A DNA stretch of 64,000 nt from Cardiocondyla obscurior (taxonomy: Eukaryota > Arthropoda > Insecta > Hymenoptera > Formicidae). Position numbers and translations under genes: made by a program. Shown here one piece after another: positions 27,601-40,725 of the stretch. The stretch lies in NCBI RefSeq assembly GCF_019399895.1, contig NC_091873.1:2116001-2180000 (forward strand), in the 5' to 3' direction. The notes beneath the pieces were generated by a model. The model was given only the letters and a program-made list of their open reading frames with translations. It was not told the origin of the DNA and did no database searches. How positions within the stretch are numbered: position 1 is the stretch's first letter; each line of letters opens with the position of its first letter.

Positions 27601-30600
27601 ATTCGATGACTTCTGAACTCTTTCCGACTTCCGCGATTACCGCGTGAAACATCAGATAAGATACTTCTCGAGGGTCTCTGTTCCCGTTACTATACCTGTA
27701 CTTCGGTTTCGACGTCGTGCACGGTTTGTCACACCCCCGAGAGCGCAATAGATCATCAATATCCTTCTTCTAAAATCGTCATATAATTTTTTAATAATTA
27801 TTTTTGCCGTTTAATTTATATTTAAATTCGTCCTTCCGAATTTCAAATGTAATTTCCACGATTTCCACGAGCTTTACTCCTCTCGCCCTATAATCTCCTA
27901 CTGTTCGGCGAAACGTTTCGCTCTTCGACATGACAAAGCGCAGTCGGGAACAGGGCGGCGGAGCCGCCTCCAAATTTAGCGGGCTGAAAGCTCACTTAAA
28001 GACCGAAGATTTCTCTTTCGGGACAAGAAGATCGTCTGCGAGAGTTGTTTCCGCGAGATCATGTAAATCGGCCGGCGGAAAACGAGGGAGGGGAAGGAGG
28101 GGGTGGCGGTTGTAGGTGGACCGCTGCCAAGGCAAATCGAAAGGGGAACTCGTGCGGCGGAAGATATACGAAGGGCCCGGGATATAGGGCTCAAACACGC
28201 TCGATTTCTTCCCTGGCGTCGACTCGCGAATAAATTTAATATCCCAGGTCGCACCACGAGCATAGAATTGCGTAATAAAAGCCAGCTCCTGTTTCTTTCT
28301 CTTCCACCCCCGCTTCCTCCCCCTTCCCCGTAATTCCACCGTTTCTTTCGCTAAGCGTCCTCATTTCATGTCGAAAAGATGCCGCTTTAGTTTCAATTTA
28401 CTAAAATTCGCAACGTCATTCAAAATTAAGCTCGCACGCAGGATATGAGCTGAATAACGCGACAGTTTACGCTGCTTGGTGCGTATTAAAACAGCAAAAA
28501 TATGATATTTTTATTTATTAGTATGAGCAAAATGTACCTACGTTAAACAATAATATCATGTAGCTACTTTCATTTACTTTTCGTTCATATTTTACAGAAT
28601 ATTTTCATGCCGTTATTCAGTTACAAAAACTTCATAAATTTTGTTAAAAGAATATAAACGTGGGTATATAAATTAGAGAAAAAATATGTATAGATTAGGA
28701 ATTATAAAGTTAGCGTCATAATTATATTTTAAAGATTATTGTCATAAAAAAAATAATAATAATAAAATAACGATATACTTCCGCGTGTTTCGCAAACTCA
28801 TAATAACAAATTAATAATCCTTTTATCGGTATAAAGTTAGGACGGATTTTCCCCGAAGAGAGTTGCGAAGTGGAAGAGCAGATAAAATGAGCTCGTTATC
28901 AGAAATATCTTCGCCCGGGCTGGCGGATCAAGCGGCTCGCGACCTTCCGGTGCGGCGGCACTTCCGGTTTCCCCGCCCGTCGCGGTCATTAAACAATGCA
29001 ATTCGCGATTGTACTCGACCGAGAAATTAATTTTCCGGCTTCGTTAGTGCCGTAATGAGCTCGTCGGCGCCAATCGTGCGGCAAAATGCACGTCTCGTCG
29101 CGCTTTTCGCCAATACGTTCGACTCATTGTCAACTGAATTTCCGCGATGCGCGGTCTTGATTGTCGATTATTCTTCGACAGATTGAAATACCGAAATATT
29201 CTAAATAATATATACGTTTTACGTGCTTCAGAAAACACGGCGGTATCACGAGTAAATGAGATATCAAGGTAAATTATTTATATTAAACGTAACACGTTGC
29301 TGCATGCAATTATAAATAATGTTAAAAACAATGTATCACGGAATACTTATTTAAATTCATAAATTAAACTTTCTTATCAACCATTTTAGATCAGACTGGC
29401 CATTAATATTGCAGGTTACCAAGTGTTTAATTTTTGTTTCGTACCAGCTTCATATTTTATTATCAAACTTCCGCCAGGAGTGATCAACCGAGTTCATAAA
29501 CGCGATTAATTATTTCAGTAAGTTCTAAATCTGCGAAAGTACCGAGGCAACTCTTTTCCAAGTCGGTGTATTAGCGTTTCTTTTCAAGTTTTCATCGGGC
29601 GGAACGCAAGTAAGAAAATATACAACTTTGACGCTATAATTATATCCTGTAATAACAACCTTGTTTTTGGTAGTATCGCGTAACGAAATCGCGCTTGAGA
29701 AAACTCAAACTTCGCAAGAGACGAGAAAGAGAAAGAATCGGTAAGTGCGAGTTTGCCGCCGAAACGCGTCAGTCAACATTCGCGGGACGCAAGATTGTAA
29801 GAAAGCGCGAGCACTTCCGTTACGTTTCTCGTTGCCGTGACGAGGATATTCGGTCGGGCGAAAAGACAATACCGCGTTTGCGCTGGTGCGAAAACTTTTC
29901 TTGATGGTTATTAACACATTCGCCGTAACGAGAGAGCCGTTAAAGACGCACCGGCTGGCGCACGAGCGTAGCTCGCTAGGTGAAACGGCGGGATGAGAGA
30001 ATTCCATCTGTGAAATCACGAATGGAATAATTCGGGAAAAACAAGAGCGATATTCGGTACTTCGAAGCGCATTGCGTTTTATATTTCCGGCGCACGGCGA
30101 GCACAAAGCGGAAGCTTTAATATTTAAAATCCTTCTTGCGAATATAACTTTACCATTTTATAATACGCAATCGAGTTTGATACGAGTAGTAAAACATACG
30201 GTGAATAAATATTGAACGGTCAAACGCGGGGGATGTCTCGTGTCAATAATTTTTTTTTTTTTTTTCCTCCAAGCCTTAACGCCAGTCTTCTCGTATAACT
30301 CGCCATAAAATCCAGGCAATATTTAAGCTTTCATTTTTTTGCGCAGCCATTATTAATCGATGCAATTGATTGCTGATTCCGAAATAAATCCCGTATAGTT
30401 CATTTATAGCCCGCGCGAGCACGCGCGTACGTGGGGAAGGGGGCAGAAATCCTACCTGGGCTGTAAAGTAAATGCTCGAGCAAGAGAGCGCGTGCATTTA
30501 ATGCACGGCTTAAACGGTAACAGAGAACCCGGAAGGGATGTGATTTGGGATTCCCGTATCGATCGCCACGGTACGATCGATCACGTCATCCGTTGGACGT

Positions 30601-30960
30601 CGAACGTGACACAGCTCGTGAAATATGTCGCGCGCACCATTTTGTTTATCGCCGCATCGCGATCGTATAGATCTGCTGGATGTCACGCAATCACGGTGAA
30701 TTAGCGGAGATATAGAAATGAAACTGCGATACGGTGGAAAATGAATAACGCGCGTTCGGCTTCAGCTGCTGTCTTGACTCTATCATTCTTAATTGTTTAT
30801 ATTCAGTGCGCGGAATAAAATTTTATTTAAAACAAAAAAACAAACAAAAAAATACTGGGAGTTTATTTGCAATAATTAATATTTCTGCACGTTTCGCGGG
30901 TGAGATTAAAATATGTTACAAAGCATCGAAATGATTTATTTCAAAAATGTTTTTGTTTTA

Positions 30961-31147
30961 TACACGGTATTCCAAACAACATGTCGCTTCTAAAAACAAT
31001 GGGTAGAAAATTAGAATCAAACCGCTCTTATTTAACATGTTTTTAACAGCGATAAAATTCCTAGCGACAGTATTTAAAAAATTATGTCCAATGTTAGTTC
31101 GTTTCTATAAGTTTTCAAGAGCGATATGTTATTAGAGACACCCTGCA
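30961..31147. mobile_element. MITE-like element with about 37-bp imperfect terminal inverted repeats
   Basis: The left end TACACGGTATTCCAAACAAC and the inverted right end TGCAGGGTGTCTCTAATAAC match at 26 of 37 positions, including AACATRTCGCT. The 187-bp element is flanked by TTTA on both sides (30957-30960 and 31148-31151), a plausible target duplication. It has no coding capacity, so it would be a non-autonomous DNA transposon remnant. The superfamily is not assigned. Confidence 0.6.
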
Positions 31148-31487
31148 TTTAATAATTATTTCTTTTTTCTCTTTGGATGCAAAAATTAAAATTTTAAATT
31201 AAATATTACAGACTTTTTTTCCAAGTATCAAAAACCACAATACGTTACACGATAATCACCTTAAAATGTACCAGAGTAAAAATTGAGCCTAATTATTACC
31301 TAATGACTAGCTAATCAATCCATGAATTATCTCGTCTCTAATAAAACTATCCAACACTGAACCAGAAAAATCTAACGCTAAAAACGTCTTATAACGAGCT
31401 AAAAAAATTATATATTTAAACGTGCAATTGAACTAATAATTGGGCCGTTTAAAAAAAATACGTGGAATTTCAATTAAGGGACTGGGT

Positions 31488-31509
31488 GTTTTTGCGGACC
31501 CGCAAAAAC
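31488..31509. repeat. Perfect 10-bp hairpin
   Basis: GTTTTTGCGG, a 2-nt spacer and CCGCAAAAAC form a perfect palindrome in intron 1. It lies in a GC-moderate island (31440-31600) that also holds a 76-codon plus-strand frame with no recognised homology. Confidence 0.6.
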
Positions 31510-34500
31510 CCTGCCTGACCAATCGCGGTTACCGTGATATCGGAATTCAATCCTTAAAGAACCAGCTTGGAGCGCCGAATATCGAAGTCACAAGCTTTTA
31601 TTGTCACATCAATTTTTCATTTGCTAACAATATAATATATTCTTTTCAGATTTTTTTAAAAATATATTAAAATTAATTATATTTAAAAGAGTACTTAAAA
31701 AAAATGAGCTATTTCTAAATTCTTTAAAAAATAAAATATCTATTAATCTTTTAAATAAAATATCTAAAATCTGTGCAATTATACACGTAGTGAACAGAAT
31801 TTCAATAGTTAAATCTGAAGTAATGTACGTTGATTCCATCTGTGCGAATAGCGTGTGTAATGCAGTTTTTCAACTGGCGATCCGAATAATTCTTTTGTAC
31901 CAGACACGAAATTAAAACGCTTTGAACACACCGCGGGGAATTAATGAAAGTTTCTTGAACTACTTCCATCTTGTACCCTTTTCACTTTATATCCGCGTTC
32001 TCTCTTTCCTTTTATATTCTGCTAAAATGATACCGGTTTTGTACTTAAATCAAGAGACGCGCTCAAATCTTGCCTCACGTCTATGAAAATATCTGAATGC
32101 AAAAATCTGTATCTTCTTCACAATATTTCTCTTTTTTTAAATGCATTTAGTAAAATTAATTAAACGTAAAAAATATAAAATGTATAAGAATCTCTTAAAA
32201 AAAAAAACAAATAACTTTTAAAAGTAATTATAAATAACTTTAAATGCTTCAAAGAATTTTCTCGTAAAAATATTACAACGGCTAAATGTGTTTTAGATAC
32301 GAATTTATTTTAATTATATTTTATTTATTTTAATTTATTATTATTACGTCAAACTTGATGTAATACTTTTTTAGTGAGATCGAAGTAAAATAATAAATAT
32401 AATTAATTAATGTAAGATACTGTCTGTTACGTATATAGCTTTGACTGATTCAATTCATTCTCGGAGTAATCGCCGGCGACGATCGCAGACTCGCGTAATC
32501 CGCTCGTTTCGCCTTTAATTGCCGACGAAACATAAATTCTTCGGGCTTTCTGTCGCGACGATTCCCTCGGAAAGCTGTATTAATTCGTGTTTCCGACGGA
32601 AACGAGGACGGAGCTGGACCGCTAATGGCGACGATCGAGGCCGCCACTCGTTATTAACGCAGAAAACAGCGTGAGAGAGGATTAAAAGAAAATACCCGAC
32701 GAAAATACCGCGCGAATGCGTCGCTTTCGCCAACTGTGTGTATCTGTCTCACATCAGTAACTTTTAAGCACGTTGCTCTATCCAATAAAAAGAATCCCCG
32801 AAACAAAATTTTATTAAAACATGGCCAGGACTGTTAATGGTTTTTGTTACTTTTTATTGTAAAGCAACTTCAAGTCGGTTAACAGCGTTTAAATCACAGA
32901 CTAACTTTAAATTATGTTCACAACATATAAATCGACTAAGTTATGAAAATGTGACATAATTTGTGTAATTTCAATATAACAATTAAATTGTTTTAAGAAT
33001 ATTTCTGTTGTTAAAACAATACGATGCGTACGATTAATTAAAAGAATTGAAACAATCATTAAGAGAGAATTGCAAAAGTTTTCGAATTTTCGAAGCACAG
33101 AGTTCTTTTTCTACTCTAGAAATTGTTCTGCACATTGTCCGGTCAGGCTCTAAATGTTTTTTTAAAAAATAATCTAACTGCTGCGACTTCGTAGTTTTTT
33201 TTCATTTTTTTTTTTTTAACCATGAAACTTCCTGTCGCGCGAATTCAATGTCAAATTTAACAGGGGTCGCTCGGCACACGAGAAATCACTTGTGCCACCA
33301 CAATTTCAAGATCTTTTCACCCTCCCGCGGGCGATACACATCAAGGGGAACGGGGACGAAACGCGCGCGTCTGTCGGGCGGTAAATCGAAAAAAGTTTTT
33401 TTTTTTACACGTCTCGATCCTGTCGATTCCAGAATCCATAGCGCCACGAACCAGACCGAACATCTGGTACATGGCGCTAACCCATCAGGTAGTCGATCCA
33501 GGTTTCTTACTGTTCACCCGCGCTCCTAGCTCTGCGTCCCCTTTCCCTTTTCTCTTCCCGAGTCCCTCATTCACCCTCGTAGCCCGCCACGACATTCTTT
33601 CCCTTTTTACTCCTGGCCGGGAAATCCCCGAGATTTTCTTCGGATCTGCCGAAACCACGGACTCCGAAAAGTCGCCGAGCACGTCGATCGCGCGCCGCGA
33701 TGTCGAGAGTGTATGTTAACACAGGGGTGGAAAACGCGGGGATGCGACGTACTTTTCGTACGATCAATCGCGTTGCACAAGCCCACCCACCGAAATTCCC
33801 CAATTTCTATTCCGTCTCTTGCTTCTATTTTATACTTTTCCCGGGTTCTCTTTCTCCCTCCCCCCCCCCTCTTCACTCTTTGTTTTTTTTATAAATTTAT
33901 AAATAATTCATGAACGTTGTCTATGTTTACGGAAAAATATTAAAATATAGAGAAACAAGATTCTCAAATCAAAGGAGATAATAATTGGACAAATAATAAG
34001 TTAGTATTCTACGTGCAACGTCTTTTCTCTCATATCACTATATTTTATAATACAAAGAAGGAAACGATGAATGTTTTTTAGAGAATAAAAAAATCTATTT
34101 CCTCGTTAGATTTATATTAAATTTGTGTAAATTCTTTACGCTTAATTACAGTAAACTTCATAATTCTTCATAAAGCTTTTTTGTGTTTTCTTTTTCTTTT
34201 TTTTTTTTATTTAATTGTGAGGTTCGTAAATTTAATATCGCGGTGAACAATATCCGACGTATCGCTTTAAGAGGTCGCCCTGCTAAATGACTTCGCTTTC
34301 TCGTCCTCTCGAAAATTACGGCGGACGTACCCTTGCCCTTCCACAAGCTGGTTTGCCCTTTGACGCGCGAAAGTCTAATCGAGAGCGTGGGATGAGAAAA
34401 ATGTATCAGAAGCTTCAGTCTGAGCGAGTTCGCGGCCAGGGAGATCAAAGGGGATGTGTAATTTACTTCGGGGTTGCGAGACGTCGAAAGGTGGACGCTC

Positions 34501-36384
34501 TCAAGGGAAGCTTGCGTGTCCATACGCGTACACATGAGAGATTCCTCGTAAGATCAATAATAGTATTACAATATGTTCGCAATGTATCAGAAGTAAGCAT
34601 AAAGTGAAACAAAATATACGAGATACGCCACGTAAAAATGATAAAATAAAAATAAATTCGTAACTTTAAACGCATTTAAAATAATATTAATATTTTTTTC
34701 AATTTGTTACATATACATTATTTAATAATGTAATTAAAAAAGCCATGGAAACTTCAGTTGTTAATTAAAATTTGAAAATAATAAAAAGTATATCCTCTTT
34801 CAAGTCTTACGCTAAAGATTATAATTTTCGATTACTCAATTTGTGATATTTTCCGGGTTTAAATTTTTAAGCTTCAATATTTTCAAATATCACGCGAGTT
34901 GTTGATTTTCTCAGTGAAATTTTTTTCAAGTAAGTTTACATAATTGGGAATTAAAACCAGAATGTAATTTAAGTATTACATGCTCTCTGGCTTTTAGCAA
35001 ACTTTTTAACTACTTTTTCTTGTGTTAATAAGAAAATGCTTTATGTGCAATTGCTAAAATAATTACAAGTATGTATTCACAAAGAAGAGATTTGTTTGAA
35101 ACATGTGGCGCGGTTTGTCGACGAGGGAAAAAAAATATTGGGTAAAAATTATGGATTTGCGCGAAGTGCATTAAAGCTTGATTTATCAACAGCTAGCCTC
35201 GTTTTACCTTTCAAACGTTCAAAAATATCGTCGCATAAATTCCATAGAGCTTACGCGGAGCTTCTTCGTTTTTCTCGCATCAAGTCGCGCGATATCACGT
35301 TGGAATCTTTTGGTTCTGCTGCTATAAGAATCTAACTTTCATCTTGCATGAACTACGCCAATAAAATGCGATCGTTCGTTTTCTTGATTTGAAATTTAAA
35401 TATTCCATTATTTCTAATTAAATAGAAAGCCAAAGATAAAATGAGATAAGGTACTATAAAATAAACGAGCTGACGTAAAACCAGATAAGATTGATGGATA
35501 ATAACGTTTAACGATCTCGAAGACTTCGATCCGTGGAATTTCTTTCGGCAAAAGAGCCGCGCGTTGCCATGGCACGTAGCGGTTACTCTCGAATATCTAG
35601 CGTTTCGAAACAATTAAATTCGTAGGAACAAAAAGCATTAGGAATTAATACACCGCCGATCATTATTTCGAATTCTCACGACTGCGCCCGACCAGCTCCA
35701 GACAGCGTAATTCCGGACACTTTCCGCAACAATGCCGAGAAGCGGGCGCGCGTCCCGCGAGCGGAATTTTAAGCGAGCAGATCCAGGAAATTAAGAAGAT
35801 TTGATCAGCCTGCCCCGGAATTACAAATAACCTTATTATCGTGCCGCACGCCGCTTGCGATTTACACCGAATGCCGAATTTCCTTTTTAACCGGCGAAAG
35901 CGAAGCGGCATGGCGATTAGGTGATTTACATAAAGATTATTGCACTCGGCATGCCGATGTCGGATCCTTTTTCCATCAGTTCACAGATTTTACATGCGAT
36001 AACGATCTTCCGTTCGTCCATATTTTTCTTTTCCGGCGCTCTCAGAACTTTACGTCGCGATCGCAAAAAAATGTTTTCTTCCCAAAGAAACAGTGCACCG
36101 CGTAATCTTCATTTAAATAAAATTCTCGGTTTACTTAACTACATATATATATTTTTACGCTGTCAAAAATCCGCCATACGTTTCCTTCGTCTTGTTCCGC
36201 GCCCATTTTCCCTATTTTTTACCCCTTTCTTCTTCCCGTTCCGCTCGCTACCCTTCGTAAGTTCTCGCGCAGGCAATGAAGACAAATTGTCGGCGTCCCG
36301 CAGTTTTACGGAGACAGTAATTAATTGCCGGTCGCGTAACGAGACCCGCTTCGACTATTGACACGCGTCGATTTAGCCAAATCC

Positions 36385-36563
36385 CTCTGTTAGACTTCTC
36401 CGATGCGGAATTCCTGCTTAATTAGCATCAAGCGTGCAACTATGTCATCATCTTTCGCAATAATAGTAATAATCTCTTTGTTAGACTTCTCCGATACAAA
36501 AGTGCTGTTTAATTAACATCAAGCGAGTAATTTTATCGTCATCCTTTGCAATAATAATAATAT
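36385..36563. repeat. Two-copy tandem duplication, 91-bp unit, in intron 1
   Basis: Units starting CTCTGTTAGACTTCTCCGAT (36385) and CTTTGTTAGACTTCTCCGAT (36476) align through ATCAAGCG and the terminal GCAATAATA runs with about 80% identity by eye. It is an old local duplication with no coding frame. Confidence 0.75.
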
Positions 36564-37146
36564 AACAAATAACAAAGAATGAGTTACTATCACAATACAA
36601 TGAAACAATACTTGCAACACAATAGAATAAATAATACTGCGTATTCATTCTATTAATTTCATTAATTTACTGAAAAGTTAATATCTTAATTACACTTTGA
36701 TTATTCTAATAGAAACGCGAATTAGTTTTAAGGTAAGCTTTGTGGCAAAGTGTAAGAAATATTTTAATTAAAATAATTGTTTTTCGACCACATTAGAGCG
36801 CGAGTGAGAGAAACGTGCGTTCAATTAAAACAATAATGTAATATATATATATGTATGTATAAGCGTAAATTTTAATAAAATGTATATTTATTAAATTATT
36901 TATTAAATTTGCACAATTAATACCATCAAGTGATATTGTAAATTACATTAATACATGTTATTAATTACATCACAGACAAAATGTAACTAGTAACATAATT
37001 AACTCTACTGTAATATCTGGGACATATTAATTAATTATATTGCATGTACTATTGATACGTGTATATGTATGTATACATATATATAAATTATTTTATGCGA
37101 TACGCGTTGCAAATATCGTCGATTTTTCTTTTTTTTTCTTTTTTAG

Positions 37147-37454
37147 TTCCGCTGATCAACGAAGTTGAGAGGGATGCTGGCTTTTCTTATAAAAATATCA
37201 CGTCGCGATCGCTCGATTTGACGTTCAAGAGCATTGGTCATCAAGCGGCCATTGGTCTCATGATAACGAGGAAGATTTCGCGTTCTCAGTCTCCGAAACG
37301 AATTCCGCGCGATGACAAGGATAATAAAGACTCGTTAGTCCTGCGGATTCAGCGAAATACCGCTAGGGAAAGTCACCCATTTGTCGGTTTCTTTCTACCG
37401 CTGATTGCGCTCGCTTCAGTCCCCCATTCTCCTCAAAGTCTCTCGAAAAAGTAA
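37147..37454 (+). other. Weak candidate exon in intron 1 (antisense to the host gene)
   Basis: A long pyrimidine tract ending TTTTTAG at 37146 is followed by about 100 open codons beginning VPLINEVERDAGFSYKNI and ending at a stop near 37452. The composition is less biased than most open frames here, but no family is recognised and no downstream partner is seen. It may be chance. Confidence 0.12.
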
Positions 37455-40446
37455 AACGCCAACGAATTAATGTGAATTACAGTTCCAGATGACAGAGAAG
37501 CAACCCACCCCGCGCGTCACTGCATTTTAAAGCGGCGGACTAGCAGAAATTAACTGACGCGTTTTGGGCACAGCCGTGAATTAATTTATGAAGAAGAAAA
37601 ATTCGTAATAACGTAAATTAAAATAAATTAAAGCTCCATTGATGTTTTAATAATAAAATAATAGATTAACATGTAGCGGCATTTAAACAACGTTACGCCA
37701 AATTAAATAATTCTAATTAACGTCTACCTGAATTCAACCTGAATAATTAACGCAGCTGAATAGCAAACGTAGATGAAAAATTGATAAACACTCGGTTACA
37801 AATTTTACGTTATAAAATATTTAAATTATACGACTATTCAATAAAGTAACAAAATTAAAATAGCAACATTTAGGATAAGAATTATAATATAATATAATTT
37901 AATTTAACTCTGTTTAAAAAAAAAAAAAACTAGTTCAAAAACAGAAAAAATGCGAAAGAAAATTGCAAGACAAATACAGAATTATTTGGCGTTTCAGGAA
38001 TAAAGTTTCGTTTGCGATTAAAATGACTTGTCAAACGGGCGAAATTCCGCGAGCAAAAATCATTCCGCGTGCAATGTGAAGATTTACGAGGAGTCGGCTG
38101 GTAACTGCCATCTTTAAATCACAAGTCTCCGCGGAGGCGGTCGGCTCGTTTCTCTCCATCCGAGCTTAAAAGTATTTCCTTGCTGTTCTCACCGCTCATT
38201 TGAACTAATAACTCGCGCGCAATCTCTCCTAAGGGATGAAGGGAGGAGAACGCGGCCTTGAGGGCACGGCTACTTACAGGTGAACCGACTCCCCAACCCC
38301 TCCCGCGCGCGCGACGTCGGCTTTTCCTACAGTTTTCCCGAGCAGAACTTTCGAATTTAATTCAGTTACTGTCCGCCGTAACATATTCCGGGGCTTTTAG
38401 CGGAGTTGACGCGAAAGGGGGTCAATCTCCGAGGCTTTCGCCGAGCACGTGCAAATTATCGAAATGAAATAACGGTAAAATCACGCCGCATCGTTTCGCG
38501 TTTAAAGTTTAAAGCTGGTGTCGACGAGAGCGTCATCAACAAGATTAATTTTTTTTTTCCCCTCCTTTTCTTTTCTTTCTTTCTCTCTTTTTTAATTCTC
38601 AGGCGTTTTCCCAATCATGTGCTAGCCGCAGCCAAATTTCGCTTAACCCAGTGATCAATATAAAGAACTGTTTGTACATCTACGCCACAAACGCTACGCC
38701 ACAAAATTATTAGCCGCCGCGGAGAGGATTGCCGCGGATAAAATCGTTTATTAATCGTCGAATAATACGGCAACGCGCGCGAATGGCGGCTCCATTATGG
38801 AATCGCTGCGTGTACAGGTTTCCAATGCGACCGGATAATAGCGTTCCGCCGAAATATAAATCTCTCGCTTGGCTTTGCCACGCGTAAATAACCGATAATT
38901 AACAGCAAGCCGTTAGCTTGAATTCCCTCGCGCTCATAATTTTTACACGCAAGCATTTTTTTTTTTCTTTTTTTTTTATTTATTCTGCGAGAAAATTTAA
39001 ATAGCGTTTCATTAAACACATCATCTGATTAAAGAGAGGCGAGAAAAAAAAATAAATAGACTGATCAATTAATCAACGTTTGTTTAGCTTTACACGATTT
39101 GTCAAAAGTTCGTTATTGAATTTTATCGAGATCTTAGGTTTACTAAGATCTTACTCGAGTTTATTACGTTTATCCAGAAGTTCGTGATTAAATCGTCAGT
39201 TAATCTTAGTTTTACTGTCAGTTCAAATTATTTCAACCTTTTACATATCGTAACATAATCAGTTCCAGCGTGGAACTTTGTCATTTTTCCCTCCCCCATT
39301 TTAATCTCTTCACCACTGCATCATCCGCCGAAGAAGAAAAAAGTCGAAAACTTGTCCGACTCCTTTTCATTTAATAGCAAAATTTCAAATTTAATTAAAA
39401 AATTGCGCAATTAAACGTTGGCTAACTTATCTTGGCTAACTGATCAGAAATTAATTGTTTGCCCGACACTTCTGAGCTTCGAGTTTACGTTGCGAAACAA
39501 GAGTTCGAAGAGACGTCGCGGTGTGCGCGAGTTAAACTTTATCCGATCTAAACAAGTCCATTGAACCGCGACAAATCTTAATAAGGCTTGAGAAAGGCAG
39601 CGCGAGACTCTTCCGCGCGATGAACCTTCGCTAACCTGATAGATGCCGCAACGCCCCATCAGCGTGAATAAATAACGACGGGACAACCCTCAAAGAACTG
39701 AAATCCGATAGAAGGTGCGGAACAATAAGGATGGATTGTCCGATCGCGGAATACATTTAAGTACAGCCCCGCACCACGATGAACAGTAACCTCCTCGGCG
39801 CGGCGGAAAGAGGGGTAAGCCGCGGGGAACTGAAGAAATGGCAGGAAAGACGGGAGAAATAAAAGTCGAAAGCCTGAGCGAGCGAGGCGGGGGCTGCGAG
39901 GGAAATAAAAAGAAATTGTCATCGTCCGGGTGGCAGCAACCACCCTTGTAACCGCGCCGTCCCGGATGTTTCCCTTTTCCTCGCTTCCCCGATCTTTCCT
40001 TTACTCTCCCACGCACCCCTTGCCTTCACCCCAGCCACGCTCTTTACAACCGCTGTCATTTGTTTTTACGTTTACTCCTCGTCGTTCCTGAAAATCCTCC
40101 GCGAGACCTGTCGCGCTACGAGATTTCGTTGAGGAAGCGGACAAGAGACAGAGCTCTCGCGAAACCGGCTGTAAAGCTCCACGGGCGCTCGTGAAATCCA
40201 TGATTTTTCACAACGTATATATTATTTATTGACAATGACCGGTGCTTCGATTATAACCAAACGTGCATTTTGCAAGAGAAGAACGAAATAAAAATCGCTA
40301 AACGGCTAAAGATATACTAAGATAATAAGTTAGCGCTACGACTACGGGTATACAACTATCTATCTTCGGATTCTCGGACGTACTCCTCGATCTTTCTCTA
40401 TTTACGATGCCTTCGAATCGCTGTAAAGAGAATAATCGTTACTCAC

Positions 40447-40678
40447 GGAGCGTCAAGTTAGAAGGATTCACGATCGTCGAGCAGACTCGGAAAAGACCCA
40501 GCTTGAACCTCACGCTGACCGCGGAATTCTTCGGCACATCCGGTACGGGGAGCTTCTCCTCGGTGTGCAGCCAAGTCGGGCCCGAAAGAGCGACGCCGAG
40601 TGCCGCGAGGGCGGCTAAGCCGCACACGACGCCACACCTAGTCAACCTGATTCCACCTGGGCCACCTGAGCAGCACAT
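40447..40678 (-). CDS. Calcium channel gamma subunit / stargazin-like protein, coding exon 1
   Basis: The exon encodes residues 1-77 plus one base of codon 78. A cysteine- and glycine-rich N-terminus is followed by a hydrophobic helix at about residues 15-33 (GVVCGLAALAALGVALSG), then WLHTEEK at 36-42 and RFKLGLFRVC at 57-66. This is the layout of the PMP22/claudin superfamily, closest to calcium channel gamma subunits (compare a family core such as YWLY-EE then GLWRVC). NLT at 74-76 is a possible N-glycosylation site. Family members are four-pass membrane proteins that modulate voltage-gated calcium channels or AMPA-type glutamate receptors; which applies here is unknown. The ATG is the first after an in-frame TAA at 40718-40720. 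The exon ends at a strong donor, GTGAGT, at 40446-40441. The Trp of the usual GLW motif is Phe. Drosophila stg1 is a likely relative, but orthology was not tested. Confidence 0.87.
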
Positions 40679-40703
40679 CTTTTCTCGTTCGCCGAGCCGG
40701 TTT

Positions 40704-40715
40704 TCAAGGTGACAT
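40704..40715 (-). other. Minimal upstream ORF (3 codons)
   Basis: ATG TCA CCT TGA on the minus strand ends 25 nt before the main start codon. Like the longer uORF it is real as sequence, but relevant only if it is transcribed in the leader. Confidence 0.35.
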
Positions 40716-40725
40716 CGTTAGCGAA

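Larger units (their letters stand above)
20000..30900. other. Intron 1, central part: no gene recognised
   Basis: The longest frame is 207 codons on the plus strand (26931-27554), but it opens with TTG and ends in a homopolymeric Phe/Leu run from a T-rich tract. A 153-codon frame at 20341-20802 has an open shadow on the other strand. GC-rich islands lie at about 26100-26500 and 26930-28340; the rest is AT-rich with microsatellites. Confidence 0.6.
31150..40440. other. Intron 1, distal part up to exon 1: no gene recognised
   Basis: AT-rich DNA with the 91-bp tandem duplication at 36385 and GC islands near 32450-32740, 33230-33890, 35500-36350, 38000-38500 and 39440-40200. The last island leads into exon 1. 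Frames of 125-146 codons (34158-34535 minus, 35921-36361 plus) are low-complexity and unrecognised. Confidence 0.6.
9787..40446 (-). other. Intron 1 of the gamma subunit-like gene (about 30.7 kb)
   Basis: The intron is bounded by the donor GTGAGT at 40446-40441 and an acceptor with a pyrimidine-rich tract ending in GCAG at 9787. It interrupts codon 78 after its first base (phase 1). It contains AT-rich stretches, GC/CpG-rich islands, a MITE-like element, a 91-bp tandem duplication and microsatellites. Numerous short open frames occur on both strands, but no convincing nested gene. Confidence 0.82.
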
